This document shows, piece by piece, positions 9,675 through 19,113 of a stretch of 64,000 bases of DNA (position 1 is the stretch's first letter; each line of letters starts with the position of its first letter). Under the pieces are notes generated by a model. It was not told where the DNA came from and made no database searches. It was given only the letters and a program-made list of their open reading frames with translations. The DNA is from Bog-752 sp963799395 (GTDB lineage: Bacteria; Actinomycetota; Thermoleophilia; UBA2241): positions 25,870 to 89,869 of the forward strand of contig CAWCWZ010000062.1 in the NCBI GenBank assembly GCA_963799395.1, given 5' to 3'. A program made the translations under genes and the position numbers.

Positions 9675-10608
9675 ATGGCGAGCTACAACGTGCGCAAGAT
9701 CCTCAAGGCCGTCGCCGATGTGCGCAAGCACACGCCGGCGACTGCCCGCGTCTGCCTGGTCGGCTCGCCCGGCCTGCTGGCCGACGCGGCCCGGATGCTG
9801 TCGGCGGGCGCCGACGACACCGCCGCCGGCGGCGTCAGCCGCGCCCTCGACGTCCTCGGCCCCGCCGACGTCCCGACCCATCCCGAGGCCCTGTCGCGGT
9901 GGTCGGTCATCGTGTTCCTCGAAGACGGTCAGGCGCCGGTCAGGCCCGAGCTCGGGCCCACCATCGCCTACTGTCGCGCCGCCCATCTGCCGGCGATCGT
10001 AGCCGCGGTGCGCGACACACAGGCCGTGCCCGTCGATCGGCACTCCTGGATCACCCTCGCGGGCCTCTCCGGCCGGGAGTTCGTGCTGCACACCCGCGGC
10101 ACGCCGGCCGCCAAGTCGGCGCTCGCGCGGCGCATCGCCCAGGTCGCCGGCCACGGCGGTTTTGCCCTGGCGGCCGCGCTGCCGGCGCTGCGGGGCGCTG
10201 TGATCGACCACACGATCGCCGCCACGGCGCGCCAGAACGCGCTGGTGGGCGCGGTGGTCATCCTGCCCGGCGCCGACATGCCGGTCATGACCATGAACCA
10301 GCTCAAGATGGTGCTGCGCATCGGCGCCGCCTACGGCTACCGGTCCGATCTTCAGCGCACGGTCGAGATGCTCGGCGTGATCCTCTCGGGCCTCGGCATG
10401 AGGACCCTCGCCCGGCGGCGCCGTCGAGTACGTGCCCGGCCTCGGCTGGGCCATGAAGGCGAGCTTCGGGTACGTGGGCACCGAAGCGATCGGCAGATCG
10501 GCGGTGGCCTACTTCGAAAGCGGCGCACCGCTTACGGCCAGTCGGTTCCCCCGGCTGTCCAGCCAACTGGGAAAGTTTGAGAACCTTGCCAAAGGAATCG
10601 CACGGTGA
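9675..10608 (+). CDS. DUF697 (YcjF-like) protein (frame broken near 10415)
   Basis: About 310 residues. The N-terminal two thirds hold an alpha/beta region with VCLVGSPGLLADAARML and VIVFLEDGQ. The C-terminal part carries the hydrophobic DUF697-type segment ATARQNALVGAVVILPGAD followed by MNQLKMVLRIGAAYG. After an indel at about 10408-10420 the frame resumes with GGAVEYVPGLGW and ends at TGA 10606-10608. The family is linked to membrane-associated GTPases, but its role is not established. It starts 3 bases after rodA, so it is probably part of the elongasome transcript. Confidence 0.7.
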
Positions 10609-12402
10609 GGACCGGCTCCGACACGACCTGACCGATCTCCTGGCGCGAGTCGCGCGGCCCGGGCGCTACGTCGGCGGAGAGTTCCACGTCCGACACAAGC
10701 CCGGCGTCTCGCCGCGCGATCGTGCTGTCCTACCCGGACGTCTACGAGATCGGGATCGCCAACTCCGGTCTGCAGATCCTCTATGCCGACGTCAACGACG
10801 CTACGCCGGCGGTCGCCGAACGCGCCTACTGCCCGTGGCCCGACATGGCCGACCTGATGCGCGCTCGCGACGTGCCGCTGTGGAGCCTCGAAAGCGGCGC
10901 GCCGGTGCGCGAGGCCGCCCTCTGGGGCTTCACGCTGCAGCACGAGCTGACCTACAGCAACGTCCTCGAGATGCTCGACCTGGCCGGCGTGCCGCTGCAG
11001 GCCGCGCGAGCGCGGCGATGCCGACCCGATCGTCCTGGGCGGCGGTCCGGCCGGCCAACCCGCTGCCCCTGGCGCCGTTCTTCGACGCCTTCTTCGTGGG
11101 CGAGGCCGAGGGTCGGCTCGCCGCGCTCGCGGCGGCGCTCGACGAGCCGACGCGAGCGCGACGCCTGCGCCGGCTCGGCGCCGTACCCGGCGTCTTTCTG
11201 CCGCACGACCCGGGCGGCGGGGCGGCGGCCGCCGGCGAACCCGGCGAGCCCGGCGCGACCAGCGGCCGCCGCGTCAGCCGCCAGGTGTTCACGGACTTCT
11301 CGAGCACCCGCGCCGGTGACCGAGCCGCCTGGTGCCGCTGCTCGAGGGGGTCCACGACCGCGCGGTGATCGAGGTCATGCGGGGCTGCGCGGCCGGCTGC
11401 CGGTTTTGTCAGGCCGGCATGTGGTACCGGCCGGTGCGCGAGCGGCCGGTCGACATGGTCGTGGACGCCGCCGAGCGCGCCCTGCGGTAGACCGGCTGCG
11501 ACGAGGTCTCCCTGATCTCGCTCTCCTCGTGCGACTACGGCGGCATCGCGAGGCGATCGCCGGCATCCGCGAACGGTTGCCTCACGTGCGCGTGTCATTG
11601 CCCTCGCTGCGCGTCGATTCGGCGGCGCTCGTCCTGGCGCGGCTCGGCGACGAGCAGCGCGGCTCGGTCACGCTGGCGCCCGAAGCGGGCACGCAGTCGC
11701 TGCGCGACGCCATCAACAAGCGCGTCGACGACGGCAGGGCTTCGCCGACGGCCGTGCGGAGTGTCTTTCGGGCCGGCTTCAGAGGGCTCAAGCTGTACTT
11801 CATGGTCGGCCTGCCGGGCGAGCACGACGACGACGTGGCGGCCATCGCCGCCATGGCGTCGTCGGCGCTCGACAACGCTCGCGCCGCGGCGCCGGGGCGG
11901 GCGCGCGTCTCGATCGCCGTCTCGTCGTTCGTGCCCAAGGCGCACACGCCCTTCGAACGCGTCGGCTTCGTCGGCGAGACGGTGATCCGTCGCCGCCAGG
12001 ATCTGTTGCGGGAGCGGCTGTCGCGGCAGATCAGGGTGCGGTTCGCACGACGTCGAGACCTCGCTCGTCGAGGCGACCATCGCCATGGGCGGCCGTGAGG
12101 TCGGCGAGCTGATCGAAGCGGCCTGGCGCGGCGGCGCCCGGTTCGACGGTTGGAGCGAGTCGTTCGACGCCGGCATCTGGCGGCGCGCCGCCGCCGAGGT
12201 AGGGGTCGAGCTCGGCGGTCCGCGCTGGAGCGCCGACGACGAGCCGCCCTGGCTCTCTGTCGACTCGCTCGTCGACGGCGCCTTCCTGCGCGACGAGGCG
12301 GAGCGCGCCGTGCGCGCCGAGACCACCGCCGACTGTCGCAATGGCGCCTGTACGTCGTGCGGTGTGTGCGGCGGCGAGCTCGCGCTGGACCTCGTGCGAT
12401 GA
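10577..12402 (+). CDS. B12-binding/radical SAM protein, TIGR03960 type (about seven indels and one in-frame TAG)
   Basis: Radical-SAM protein, usually fused to or paired with a DUF2344 protein. Recognisable parts: VLSYPDVYEIGIANSGLQ (N-terminal B12-like domain), the cluster-binding RGCAAGCRFCQAGMWYRP (CxxxCxxC), TGCDEVSLISLSS, KLYFMVGLPGEHDDD and a C-terminal cysteine motif CRNGACTSCGVC. The frame breaks near 10713, 11012, 11045, 11314, 11331, 11546 and 12049, and TAG at 11488-11490 interrupts it between ALR and TGCDEV. The start is uncertain (TTG 10577 or 10586). It may be a real pseudogene, but nearby essential genes are broken in the same way. Confidence 0.75.
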
Positions 12403-13133
12403 GCTGGTGGCTCGTGGGCTTCGCGCGCGGCGGCCCCGCGCGCTACATCTCGCACCTCGACACGATGCGGGTGATGCAGCGCACCTTCGGTCGCGCCGGT
12501 ATCGAGCTCGCGCTCTCGCAGGGCATGCGGCCCAAGCCCCGACTGTCGCTGCCGTTGCCGCTGCCGACGGGAGCGGCGGGGCTCGACGAGCTCGCGGTCG
12601 TCGAGGTGGCCGAACAGACGGCCGCCGGGCAGGAGGGCGCCCGGCTCGCGGCGCTGCGGACCGCTGCCGCCGACGGCCTGTCGGTCGAAGGGTTGGTCGT
12701 GACCGCGGAGCGGCCGCGGCCGCAGGCGGCCGCGGCCGCCTACCGGTGCCGCCTGCCGGCGCCGTGCGCCGCCGTCGAAGAGGCGCTCGCCTGGTTCGAC
12801 GGCGAGCCTCGCGTGACCGTCGTGCGGGAGTCGCCCAAAGGTCGGCGGGCCATCGAGTTGAAAGAGTATGTGTGCGAGCTCTCGGCGTCGCCCGGCGACG
12901 CCGGAACAAGGCTCGCCTTCACGCTGCGCTACGGGCCGGCGGGCTCGGCGCGCGTCGACGAGGTCGTCGCCGCGCTCTCCGCGCGCCTCGGGATCGAGCC
13001 GGTCGTGCTCGACCTCACGCGTGTGCGCGTGACCTGGAAAGGTTTGAACGGATTGGCGTCGCGGCCCACCGCCGCGACCGACAAGATAGCGCCCGGCGGC
13101 CATGCCCCGGGCAAAGGAGATGACCTGGAGTGA
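12399..13133 (+). CDS. DUF2344 protein (TIGR03936), partner of the radical SAM protein
   Basis: 244 intact residues starting with WWLVGFARGGPARYISHLD, the hallmark of this family. In other bacteria it lies next to or is fused with the radical-SAM protein upstream. It overlaps both neighbours by 4 bases (ATGA at 12399-12402; GTGA at 13130-13133). Its biochemical role is unknown; the constant genomic link to RNase E/G and L21/L27 suggests RNA or ribosome-related work (inference). Confidence 0.85.
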   Translation: MSWWLVGFARGGPARYISHLDTMRVMQRTFGRAGIELALSQGMRPKPRLSLPLPLPTGAAGLDELAVVEVAEQTAAGQEGARLAALRTAAADGLSVEGLVVTAERPRPQAAAAAYRCRLPAPCAAVEEALAWFDGEPRVTVVRESPKGRRAIELKEYVCELSASPGDAGTRLAFTLRYGPAGSARVDEVVAALSARLGIEPVVLDLTRVRVTWKGLNGLASRPTAATDKIAPGGHAPGKGDDLE

Positions 13134-16015
13134 GCGATCAACCAAGGCGCCGCGCGGAGGCGCGCCGCGAGTCGTCGTCAGACGCAAGGCCGCAGAGCAC
13201 TACCGAAGAGCCCGCCGAACAGTCCGCCGCCGGGCAGTCCGGCGAAGCAACGGGGGCCGTCGAAGCGCCGCGCGTGGAGGCGCCGGCGCCGGTCGAACAG
13301 GGTGGGGAGCAGCCCGCGGCCGCCGAGACCGAGATCGAAAGAGCCACCGAGCCGGGCGCCTGGTCGGCGCTGCACGCGCGCCAGGTGCGGGCCCGGCGTC
13401 CCGGCCGGCGGGGGCGTCGTCCGGCGCCGCCCGCCGAGGGCGCGCCCGAGCCGGCCGACGATGAACGACAGAGCGTGATCGTGGCGGCGGCGGCGCCCGC
13501 GGAGGCGCTGCTTGAGCGCTCCCCGGCGCCCGTGTCAGACGAGGCGATGGCGGCCGCCGCCGCCGACGAAGAGGTCGCGCCGGCGCGCCGCCGCCGGCGC
13601 GGGCGCCGGGGCCGCGGCGGCCGGGCGGCGTCGGCGGCGGCGCCCGACGAGCGTGCGGCGGACGAGCTGCCGCTCCAGCGGGGCCCGGATGACGAGGCTC
13701 CGACGGCCATGGCCGACGTCGCGCCCGATGCGCGGGCGCCGAAGTCAGAGGAGCGGGGCGACGGCCGGCCGGTCGGGGTGCCCGGCGAGGGCGAGAGCGG
13801 CGGGGGCGAGACCGGCGACGTCTCCGGCGAGGCGGCCGACGACGAGGCCGGCGGCGACGGCCGCAAGCGACGGCATCGCGGTCACCGCGGCGGACGCCGG
13901 CACCGCCGTAAGAACGACGAGCCCGCCACCGACGACGGCGCGGCCGCCGGCGAGGTTGCGACGGCAGACACTGACGAGCGGAGCGCGGCCGCCGGCGAGG
14001 TTGCGACGGCGGCCGGACAGACAGCGGTCGTCGAGGCGGCCGGCGCGGCGGTCGCCGAGCGCGACGTGACGGCCGCCGCGGCGGTTGGCGACGAGACCCC
14101 GACGGCGACGGTCGCGGCGGGCGCCGAGACGGAGCCCGCCCCAGCGCGCCGCTCGCGGCGTCGTGGACGGCGGCGCGGTGGCGACGACGGCGCCGCGAAC
14201 GCCGACAAGGCGGCCGAGGAGCCCCGGCCGGCGACCGCTCCTCCCGCCGACAAGGCGGGCAGCGCCGAAGGCGAGCCGACCGAGGCCGTGGGGCGCCGTC
14301 GCGGCGGCCGCCTGCGCCGTCCCAAGGAAACGGGGGTGACCGCCGATCTGCCGGGCTACAAGGAGATCCTCGTGAGCGAGGGCGCCGGCGAGATGCGGGT
14401 GGCGCTCGTCGAGGACGGCCGGCTGGCCGAGATCTACATCGAGCGTCCCGGCAAGCGCTCGTACGCCGGCAACATCTACCGCGGCAAGGTCGACAACGTG
14501 CTGCCGGGCATGGACGCGGCCTTCGTCGACATCGGCCTCGAGCGCAACGGCTTTCTCTACGTCGACGACATCGCCGACCCCGAAGACGGCGAGAAGCGCC
14601 CCCGCAAGATCACCCAGATGATCAAACCGGGCCAGGAGCTCCTCGTGCAGGTCTCCAAAGACCCGATGGGCAGCAAGGGAGCGCGCCTCACCGGCCAGCT
14701 CTCGCTGGCCGGCCGCTACCTCGTCTACGTGCCCGGTGGTTCTGGCGTGGGCGTCTCGCGGCGGCTACCATCCGACGAGCGCGACCGGCTGCGGGACCTG
14801 TGCAAGTCGCTCAAGGCCAAGGACGCCGGGCTGATCGTACGCACCGTGGCCGAGGGCAAGAGCGTCGAGGAGATGAAGAACGACCTGCAGTTCCTGTCGC
14901 GGCTATGGACGCGCCTCAGGACGAAGGCGGCGAAGGTCAAGGCTCCGGGGCTGGTCTACGCCGAAGCCGACGTGTCGCTGCAGGTCGCGCCGCGACCTGT
15001 ACAACGAGTCGTTCTCGACGGTCTGGTCGACGACGCAGAAGCGTCGCAAGGAGCTCGTCGCCTACCTCGAGAAGGTCGCTCCCGAGCTCGCCACCAGGGT
15101 CAAGCTCTACGAAGGCGACGAGCCCCTGTTCGAGGCGCACGGCATCGAGGAGCAGATCTCCAGGCAGCTCGAACGGCGGGTGCCGCTGCCCAGCGGCGGC
15201 AATCTGGTGATCGATCACGCCGAGGCGCTCACGGTGATCGACGTCAACACCGGCCGCTTCACCGGCGGCAAGGGCCTCGAGGACACGATCACCGCAACAA
15301 CCTCGAGGCCGCCCGCGAGGTCGTCCGCCAGCTCCGTCTGCGCGACATCGGCGGCATCATCATCATCGACTTCATCGACATGGAGTTCGCCCGCAACCGC
15401 GAGACGGTGCTGGCCAAGCTCCAGGCGGAGCTCGAGACCGACCGCACCAAGACCTACGTCGTCGAGATCTCGCCGCTCGGCCTCGTCGAGATGACGCGCC
15501 AGAACATCACCGACGGCGCCCGCGGCATCCTCACCCAGACCTGTCCGTTCTGCGAAGGCAAGGCGCGCATCCTGTCGCCTGAGACCATGGCCATCGCGGT
15601 CGAGCGCCGGCTCGGTGACCATGCCGCCGTGACCTCGGCCCGGGCGCTGCTCGTCGAGGTCAACACCTCGGTGGCGGAGCGGCTCGTGGCCGGCGGGCGC
15701 ATCAAGCGCCTCGAGAAGGACACCGCCAAGCGCTTCTTCCTCGAGGGCTCGAAGCTCCTGCCGGTCGAGACCTTCCGCATCGTGGCCGAAGGCTCGCTCG
15801 AGGCGGTCGAGTCGCACCGCATCCCGATCCACGAGGACCAGGAGGTGACGGTCGAGCTGGAGTACGCCCTGACCTACAGCCCGGGCGACGCGGTGGCCCA
15901 CGTCGACGGCTTCCAGCTCATCGTGCTGAACGGGCGCCGGGCGCTCGGCGAGAAGCGCAAGGTGCGCGTCACTTCGCTCACCCGGGCCGGGGCGATGGGC
16001 GTGCTGCTGTCGTAG
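13130..16015 (+). CDS. rng: Ribonuclease E/G (two compensating indels)
   Basis: Endoribonuclease for rRNA and mRNA processing. About 961 residues. Residues 1-400 form a low-complexity tail of Ala, Glu, Asp and Arg blocks (RRRRRGRRGRGGR-like). An S1 domain begins near nt 14345 (KEILVSEGAGEMRVALVEDG). The catalytic DNase-I-like region has VIDVNTGRFTGGKG, and a zinc-link CPFCEGKARI sits near nt 15541. The frame is shifted by one base between about 14994 and 15295; the intended frame reads RDLYNESFSTVW and RNNLEAAREVV. The extra and missing bases cancel out. The GTG start overlaps DUF2344. Confidence 0.93.
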   Translation: MSDQPRRRAEARRESSSDARPQSTTEEPAEQSAAGQSGEATGAVEAPRVEAPAPVEQGGEQPAAAETEIERATEPGAWSALHARQVRARRPGRRGRRPAPPAEGAPEPADDERQSVIVAAAAPAEALLERSPAPVSDEAMAAAAADEEVAPARRRRRGRRGRGGRAASAAAPDERAADELPLQRGPDDEAPTAMADVAPDARAPKSEERGDGRPVGVPGEGESGGGETGDVSGEAADDEAGGDGRKRRHRGHRGGRRHRRKNDEPATDDGAAAGEVATADTDERSAAAGEVATAAGQTAVVEAAGAAVAERDVTAAAAVGDETPTATVAAGAETEPAPARRSRRRGRRRGGDDGAANADKAAEEPRPATAPPADKAGSAEGEPTEAVGRRRGGRLRRPKETGVTADLPGYKEILVSEGAGEMRVALVEDGRLAEIYIERPGKRSYAGNIYRGKVDNVLPGMDAAFVDIGLERNGFLYVDDIADPEDGEKRPRKITQMIKPGQELLVQVSKDPMGSKGARLTGQLSLAGRYLVYVPGGSGVGVSRRLPSDERDRLRDLCKSLKAKDAGLIVRTVAEGKSVEEMKNDLQFLSRLWTRLRTKAAKVKAPGLVYAEADVSLQVAPRPVQRVVLDGLVDDAEASQGARRLPREGRSRARHQGQALRRRRAPVRGARHRGADLQAARTAGAAAQRRQSGDRSRRGAHGDRRQHRPLHRRQGPRGHDHRNNLEAAREVVRQLRLRDIGGIIIIDFIDMEFARNRETVLAKLQAELETDRTKTYVVEISPLGLVEMTRQNITDGARGILTQTCPFCEGKARILSPETMAIAVERRLGDHAAVTSARALLVEVNTSVAERLVAGGRIKRLEKDTAKRFFLEGSKLLPVETFRIVAEGSLEAVESHRIPIHEDQEVTVELEYALTYSPGDAVAHVDGFQLIVLNGRRALGEKRKVRVTSLTRAGAMGVLLS

Positions 16016-16022
16016 CCTCGCG

Positions 16023-16051
16023 TTGACAGCCCTGAGCCTATCGTCTAGCAT
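16023..16051 (+). promoter_or_regulatory. Strong sigma-70-like promoter for rplU-rpmA-obgE
   Basis: Perfect TTGACA (16023-16028), a 17-base spacer and TAGCAT (16046-16051). The transcript should start near 16058, leaving a leader of only about 22 bases with a GGAGAAGG site before the rplU ATG at 16080. Confidence 0.75.
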
Positions 16052-16079
16052 CGAGGGCCGTTGTCTTACGGGAGAAGGC

Positions 16080-16433
16080 ATGACTGATTCCACCACGCCG
16101 TACGCGATCGTGCGCGTCGGCGGCAAGCAGTACAAAGTGGCCAAGGGCGACTCGATCGTCGTCGACCGGATCGCCGCCGACGAGGGCGCCCACATCGACC
16201 TGGTGCCGCTCGCCGTGCGCGACGACAGCGGCGCGATGCGCGCCGGCAAGGCGGCTCACGCCAAGGTCAAGGCGATCGTCGCCGAGCATCTGCTCGGCGA
16301 CAAGATCGACGTGTTCACCTACCGGCCCAAGACGACCTTCAAGAAGTCGCGGGGCCATCGCAGCCGCCTCACGCGGCTCGACATCGACGCGATCGACATC
16401 GCGGGCCAGAAGGAGAAGAAGAGTGGCTCATAA
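16080..16433 (+). CDS. rplU: 50S ribosomal protein L21
   Basis: 117 residues, ATG start preceded by GGAGAAGG. YAIVRVGGKQYKV at the N-terminus and the basic FKKSRGHRSR motif near the C-terminus are diagnostic. It binds 23S rRNA next to L20. The TAA stop overlaps the rpmA start by 11 bases. Confidence 0.97.
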   Translation: MTDSTTPYAIVRVGGKQYKVAKGDSIVVDRIAADEGAHIDLVPLAVRDDSGAMRAGKAAHAKVKAIVAEHLLGDKIDVFTYRPKTTFKKSRGHRSRLTRLDIDAIDIAGQKEKKSGS

Positions 16434-16677
16434 GAAGGGCGCCGGCACCAGCCGCAACGGTCGCGACTCCGAATCCAAGCGTCTCGGCGTCAAGGCCTAC
16501 GCGGGGCAGGTGGTCCCGGCCGGCTCGATCATCGTCCGTCAGCGCGGCACGCGGTTCCGTCCGGGCGCCGGCGCCGGCATCGGCGTCGACCACACCATCT
16601 TCGCCCGCACCAGCGGTCGCATCGAGTTCGCGCGCGGCGGTCAGGGCCGCATCGTCTCGATCGTCCCCGAGGCCTAG
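16423..16677 (+). CDS. rpmA: 50S ribosomal protein L27
   Basis: 84 residues, GTG start inside the end of rplU. AHKKGAGTSRNGRDSESKR and GSIIVRQRGTRFRPG are the family signatures. L27 reaches the peptidyl-transferase centre with its N-terminus. There is no Firmicutes-type cleavable N-terminal extension: the glycine-rich tail follows directly after the start. Confidence 0.97.
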   Translation: MAHKKGAGTSRNGRDSESKRLGVKAYAGQVVPAGSIIVRQRGTRFRPGAGAGIGVDHTIFARTSGRIEFARGGQGRIVSIVPEA

Positions 16678-16713
16678 CGCGCGCGTCCGGCCGGTGCGGC
16701 CGGACCCTCTTGC

Positions 16714-17994
16714 ATGCTGAGCGACCACGCCTCCATCAACGTGTGCGGCGGTAGCGGCGGGGCCGGCTCCGTCAGCTTCCGTCGCGAAAAGCACGTGCCC
16801 CGCGGCGGGCCCGACGGCGGTAACGGTGGTGCCGGCGGCGACGTCGTGATCGTCGCCACGCGGCAGTTCCGCGATCTCGCCTACTTCCGCCACAAGGTCC
16901 ACTTCAAGGGTCAGCGCGGCGGTCACGGCGCCGGCCAGAACCGCCACGGCAAGGCCGGCGAAGAGACGCTGATCGAGGTGCCGATCGGCACCGAGATCCG
17001 CGACGCCGAAGGGCGTCCTCGTGGCCGACCTCACCGCCGAAGGCCAGCGCGTGGTCGTGGCTCGCGGCGCCGAGGGCGGCCGCGGCAATGTGTGCTTCGT
17101 CTCGTCGACGCGGCGCGTGCCGCAGGTTCGCCGAGAAGGGCCTGCCGGGCGAGGAGCGCTGGCTCGACCTGCAGCTCAAGCTGCTCGCCGACATCGGTCT
17201 CGTGGGCCTGCCCAACGCCGGCAAGTCGTCGCTGCTCGCGGCCCTGACCCGGGCTCATCCCAAGGTCGCGGCTTACCCGTTCACGACACTCGAGCCGAAC
17301 CTCGGCACGCTGACCCTCGGCGAGCGTCTCATCGTGCTCGCCGACATCCCCGGACTGATCGAGGGAGCAAGCTCCGGCACGGGTCTCGGCGACCGCTTCC
17401 TGGCCCACATCGAACGCACCGTCGTGCTCGTGTTCGTGGTCGACGGGTCGCTGGGCGCCGGCGCGGCGCTGGCCGCCGTCGAGACGGTGCGCGGCGAGCT
17501 CGGCGCCTTCAGCGCCGAGCTCGCCGCGCACCCGGGGCTCATCGCCGTGAACAAGGTCGACCTCATCGACGAGGCCGCCGCCGCCGAGGTCGCCGCTACG
17601 CTCGCACCGGCGGCGCGCGAGATGGGGGGGAGCGTCGTCCTTGTGTCCGCCGCTGGGCACAGCGGTCTCGCGAGCCTCTTGCGCGAGCTCGAGACCGTTA
17701 TTGGGGACTCGGCGACGGCGCCTCGAGGCGGGCGCCGCGCCCGAACCCGTCGTGCTGCGCCCGGGCGAGGAGCGCCTCGGCGACTACACGGTGGAGCGAG
17801 ACAATGAGGCCTGGCGGGTGCGGGGCCGGGTGCTCGAGCGCCTGGTCGCCAAGGCCGACCTGGGCAACGACGAAGCCATGCGCTACCTGCAGGACGTGAT
17901 GGAGCGGGCCCACGTGTCCGACTCGGTGCGCAAGGCGGGCGGCGTCGACGGCGACACGGTGGTGATCGGCGATGCCGAGTTCGAACTGGCCTAG
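16714..17994 (+). CDS. obgE: GTPase ObgE/CgtA (three indels)
   Basis: Ribosome-assembly and stress GTPase. The glycine-rich Obg fold opens the protein (CGGSGGAGSVSFRREK, GGPDGGNGGAGGDV), the G domain has GLPNAGKSSLLAAL and DIPGLIEGAS, and a C-terminal OCT domain ends near 17994 (RPGEERLGDYTVER). Extra bases near 17010 (GGG for GG), 17127 and 17715 break the frame three times. The corrected length is about 425 residues. Clustering with rplU and rpmA is the near-universal order. Confidence 0.95.
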
Positions 17995-17997
17995 CGC

Positions 17998-18003
17998 TAC
18001 AAT
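17998..18003 (+). promoter_or_regulatory. -10 box TACAAT placed for a leaderless proB transcript
   Basis: TACAAT ends 6 bases before the proB ATG (18010), so transcription would start at or next to the A of the start codon. No Shine-Dalgarno fits between them. Leaderless genes are common in Actinomycetota. Confidence 0.45.
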
Positions 18004-18009
18004 GGCAGG

Positions 18010-19113
18010 ATGAAGACCATCGTCGTCAAATTGGGCTCGACGACCGTCGCCGACCGGCGCGGCCGCCTGCGGCGGGCGGTGCTCGGAGCCCGTCTCGCCG
18101 AGGTCGCCGCCCTGACCGAGGCGGGGAACCGCGTGGTGGTGGTCTCGAGCGGAGCCATCGCCTGCGGCCAGAGCGCGCTGGGCCTGCGAGAGCGGCCCGA
18201 GCGCATGGCCGACCTGCAGGCGGCGTCGGCCGTCGGCCAGGGACGCCTGTTCGCGGAGTATGCGCGGCTGTGCGCCCGGCACGGGCGCACAGCCGCGCAG
18301 GTCCTGCTCACGAGCGCCGACTTTGCCCAGCGCCGCAGCTACGTGAACGCGCGCGCCACCCTGCGTCGGCTGCTGGCCTGGCGCATCGTGCCGATCGTAA
18401 ACGAGAACGACACGACGGCCACCGACGAGATCGGCTTCGGCGACAACGACGTGCTCGCCGCCCAGGTGGCGATCCTGCTGCGCGCCGACCTGCTCCTGCT
18501 GCTGACCGACCGCGACGGCCTCTACACGTCCGACCCGGAGCGCGACCCCGCGGCGAGACCGATCGCCCAGGTCACCTCGGCCGACGATCTCGCGGGCGTC
18601 CGCTGGGGCTCGTCGGGACGGGGCGCCGGCGGCATGAGCGGCAAGACGGCGGCCGCGCTCATGGCGGCGGGGGCCGGCGTGCGCACGGTGATCGCCCACG
18701 GTTCGCGGCCGGGGGTGATCGCCGACGCCACCGCGGGCCATCCGGTCGGCACCTCGGTACCCGGTCGTCGCGGCGGCGGCTCGGCCTTCAAGCTCTGGCT
18801 GCGCTACGCCAAGCCCGTGCGGGGCACGCTCGAAGTCGACGAGGGCGCGGCGCGCGCCCTGGCGCAAGCCGGCGGCAGCCTGCTGCCGGTGGGGGTCACG
18901 GCGGTACACGGCAGCTTCGCGGCGGGCGACGCGGTCTCGGTCGTCGGCCCCGGTCGCGGCGAGATCGCTCGCGGTCTCGCGGCCATCGGCGCCCGCGACC
19001 TGCGCCGCGTCGCGGGCCTGCGCAGCGCCGAAGCGCGGCAGGTGGTGCCGCAGCTGGACGAGGAGGTCGTGCATCGCGACCACCTCGTGCTGATCGAGGA
19101 GGAGGCGCGATGA
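18010..19113 (+). CDS. proB: Glutamate 5-kinase
   Basis: First step of proline synthesis: ATP-dependent phosphorylation of glutamate. 367 intact residues. The amino-acid kinase domain has VVKLGSTTV, VVVVSSGAIACG, NENDTTATDEIGFGDND and GTGGM-like GAGGMSGK. A C-terminal PUA domain follows from about residue 275 (GTLEVDEGA). The stop TGA overlaps the proA ATG by 3 bases, so proBA are coupled. Confidence 0.95.
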   Translation: MKTIVVKLGSTTVADRRGRLRRAVLGARLAEVAALTEAGNRVVVVSSGAIACGQSALGLRERPERMADLQAASAVGQGRLFAEYARLCARHGRTAAQVLLTSADFAQRRSYVNARATLRRLLAWRIVPIVNENDTTATDEIGFGDNDVLAAQVAILLRADLLLLLTDRDGLYTSDPERDPAARPIAQVTSADDLAGVRWGSSGRGAGGMSGKTAAALMAAGAGVRTVIAHGSRPGVIADATAGHPVGTSVPGRRGGGSAFKLWLRYAKPVRGTLEVDEGAARALAQAGGSLLPVGVTAVHGSFAAGDAVSVVGPGRGEIARGLAAIGARDLRRVAGLRSAEARQVVPQLDEEVVHRDHLVLIEEEAR

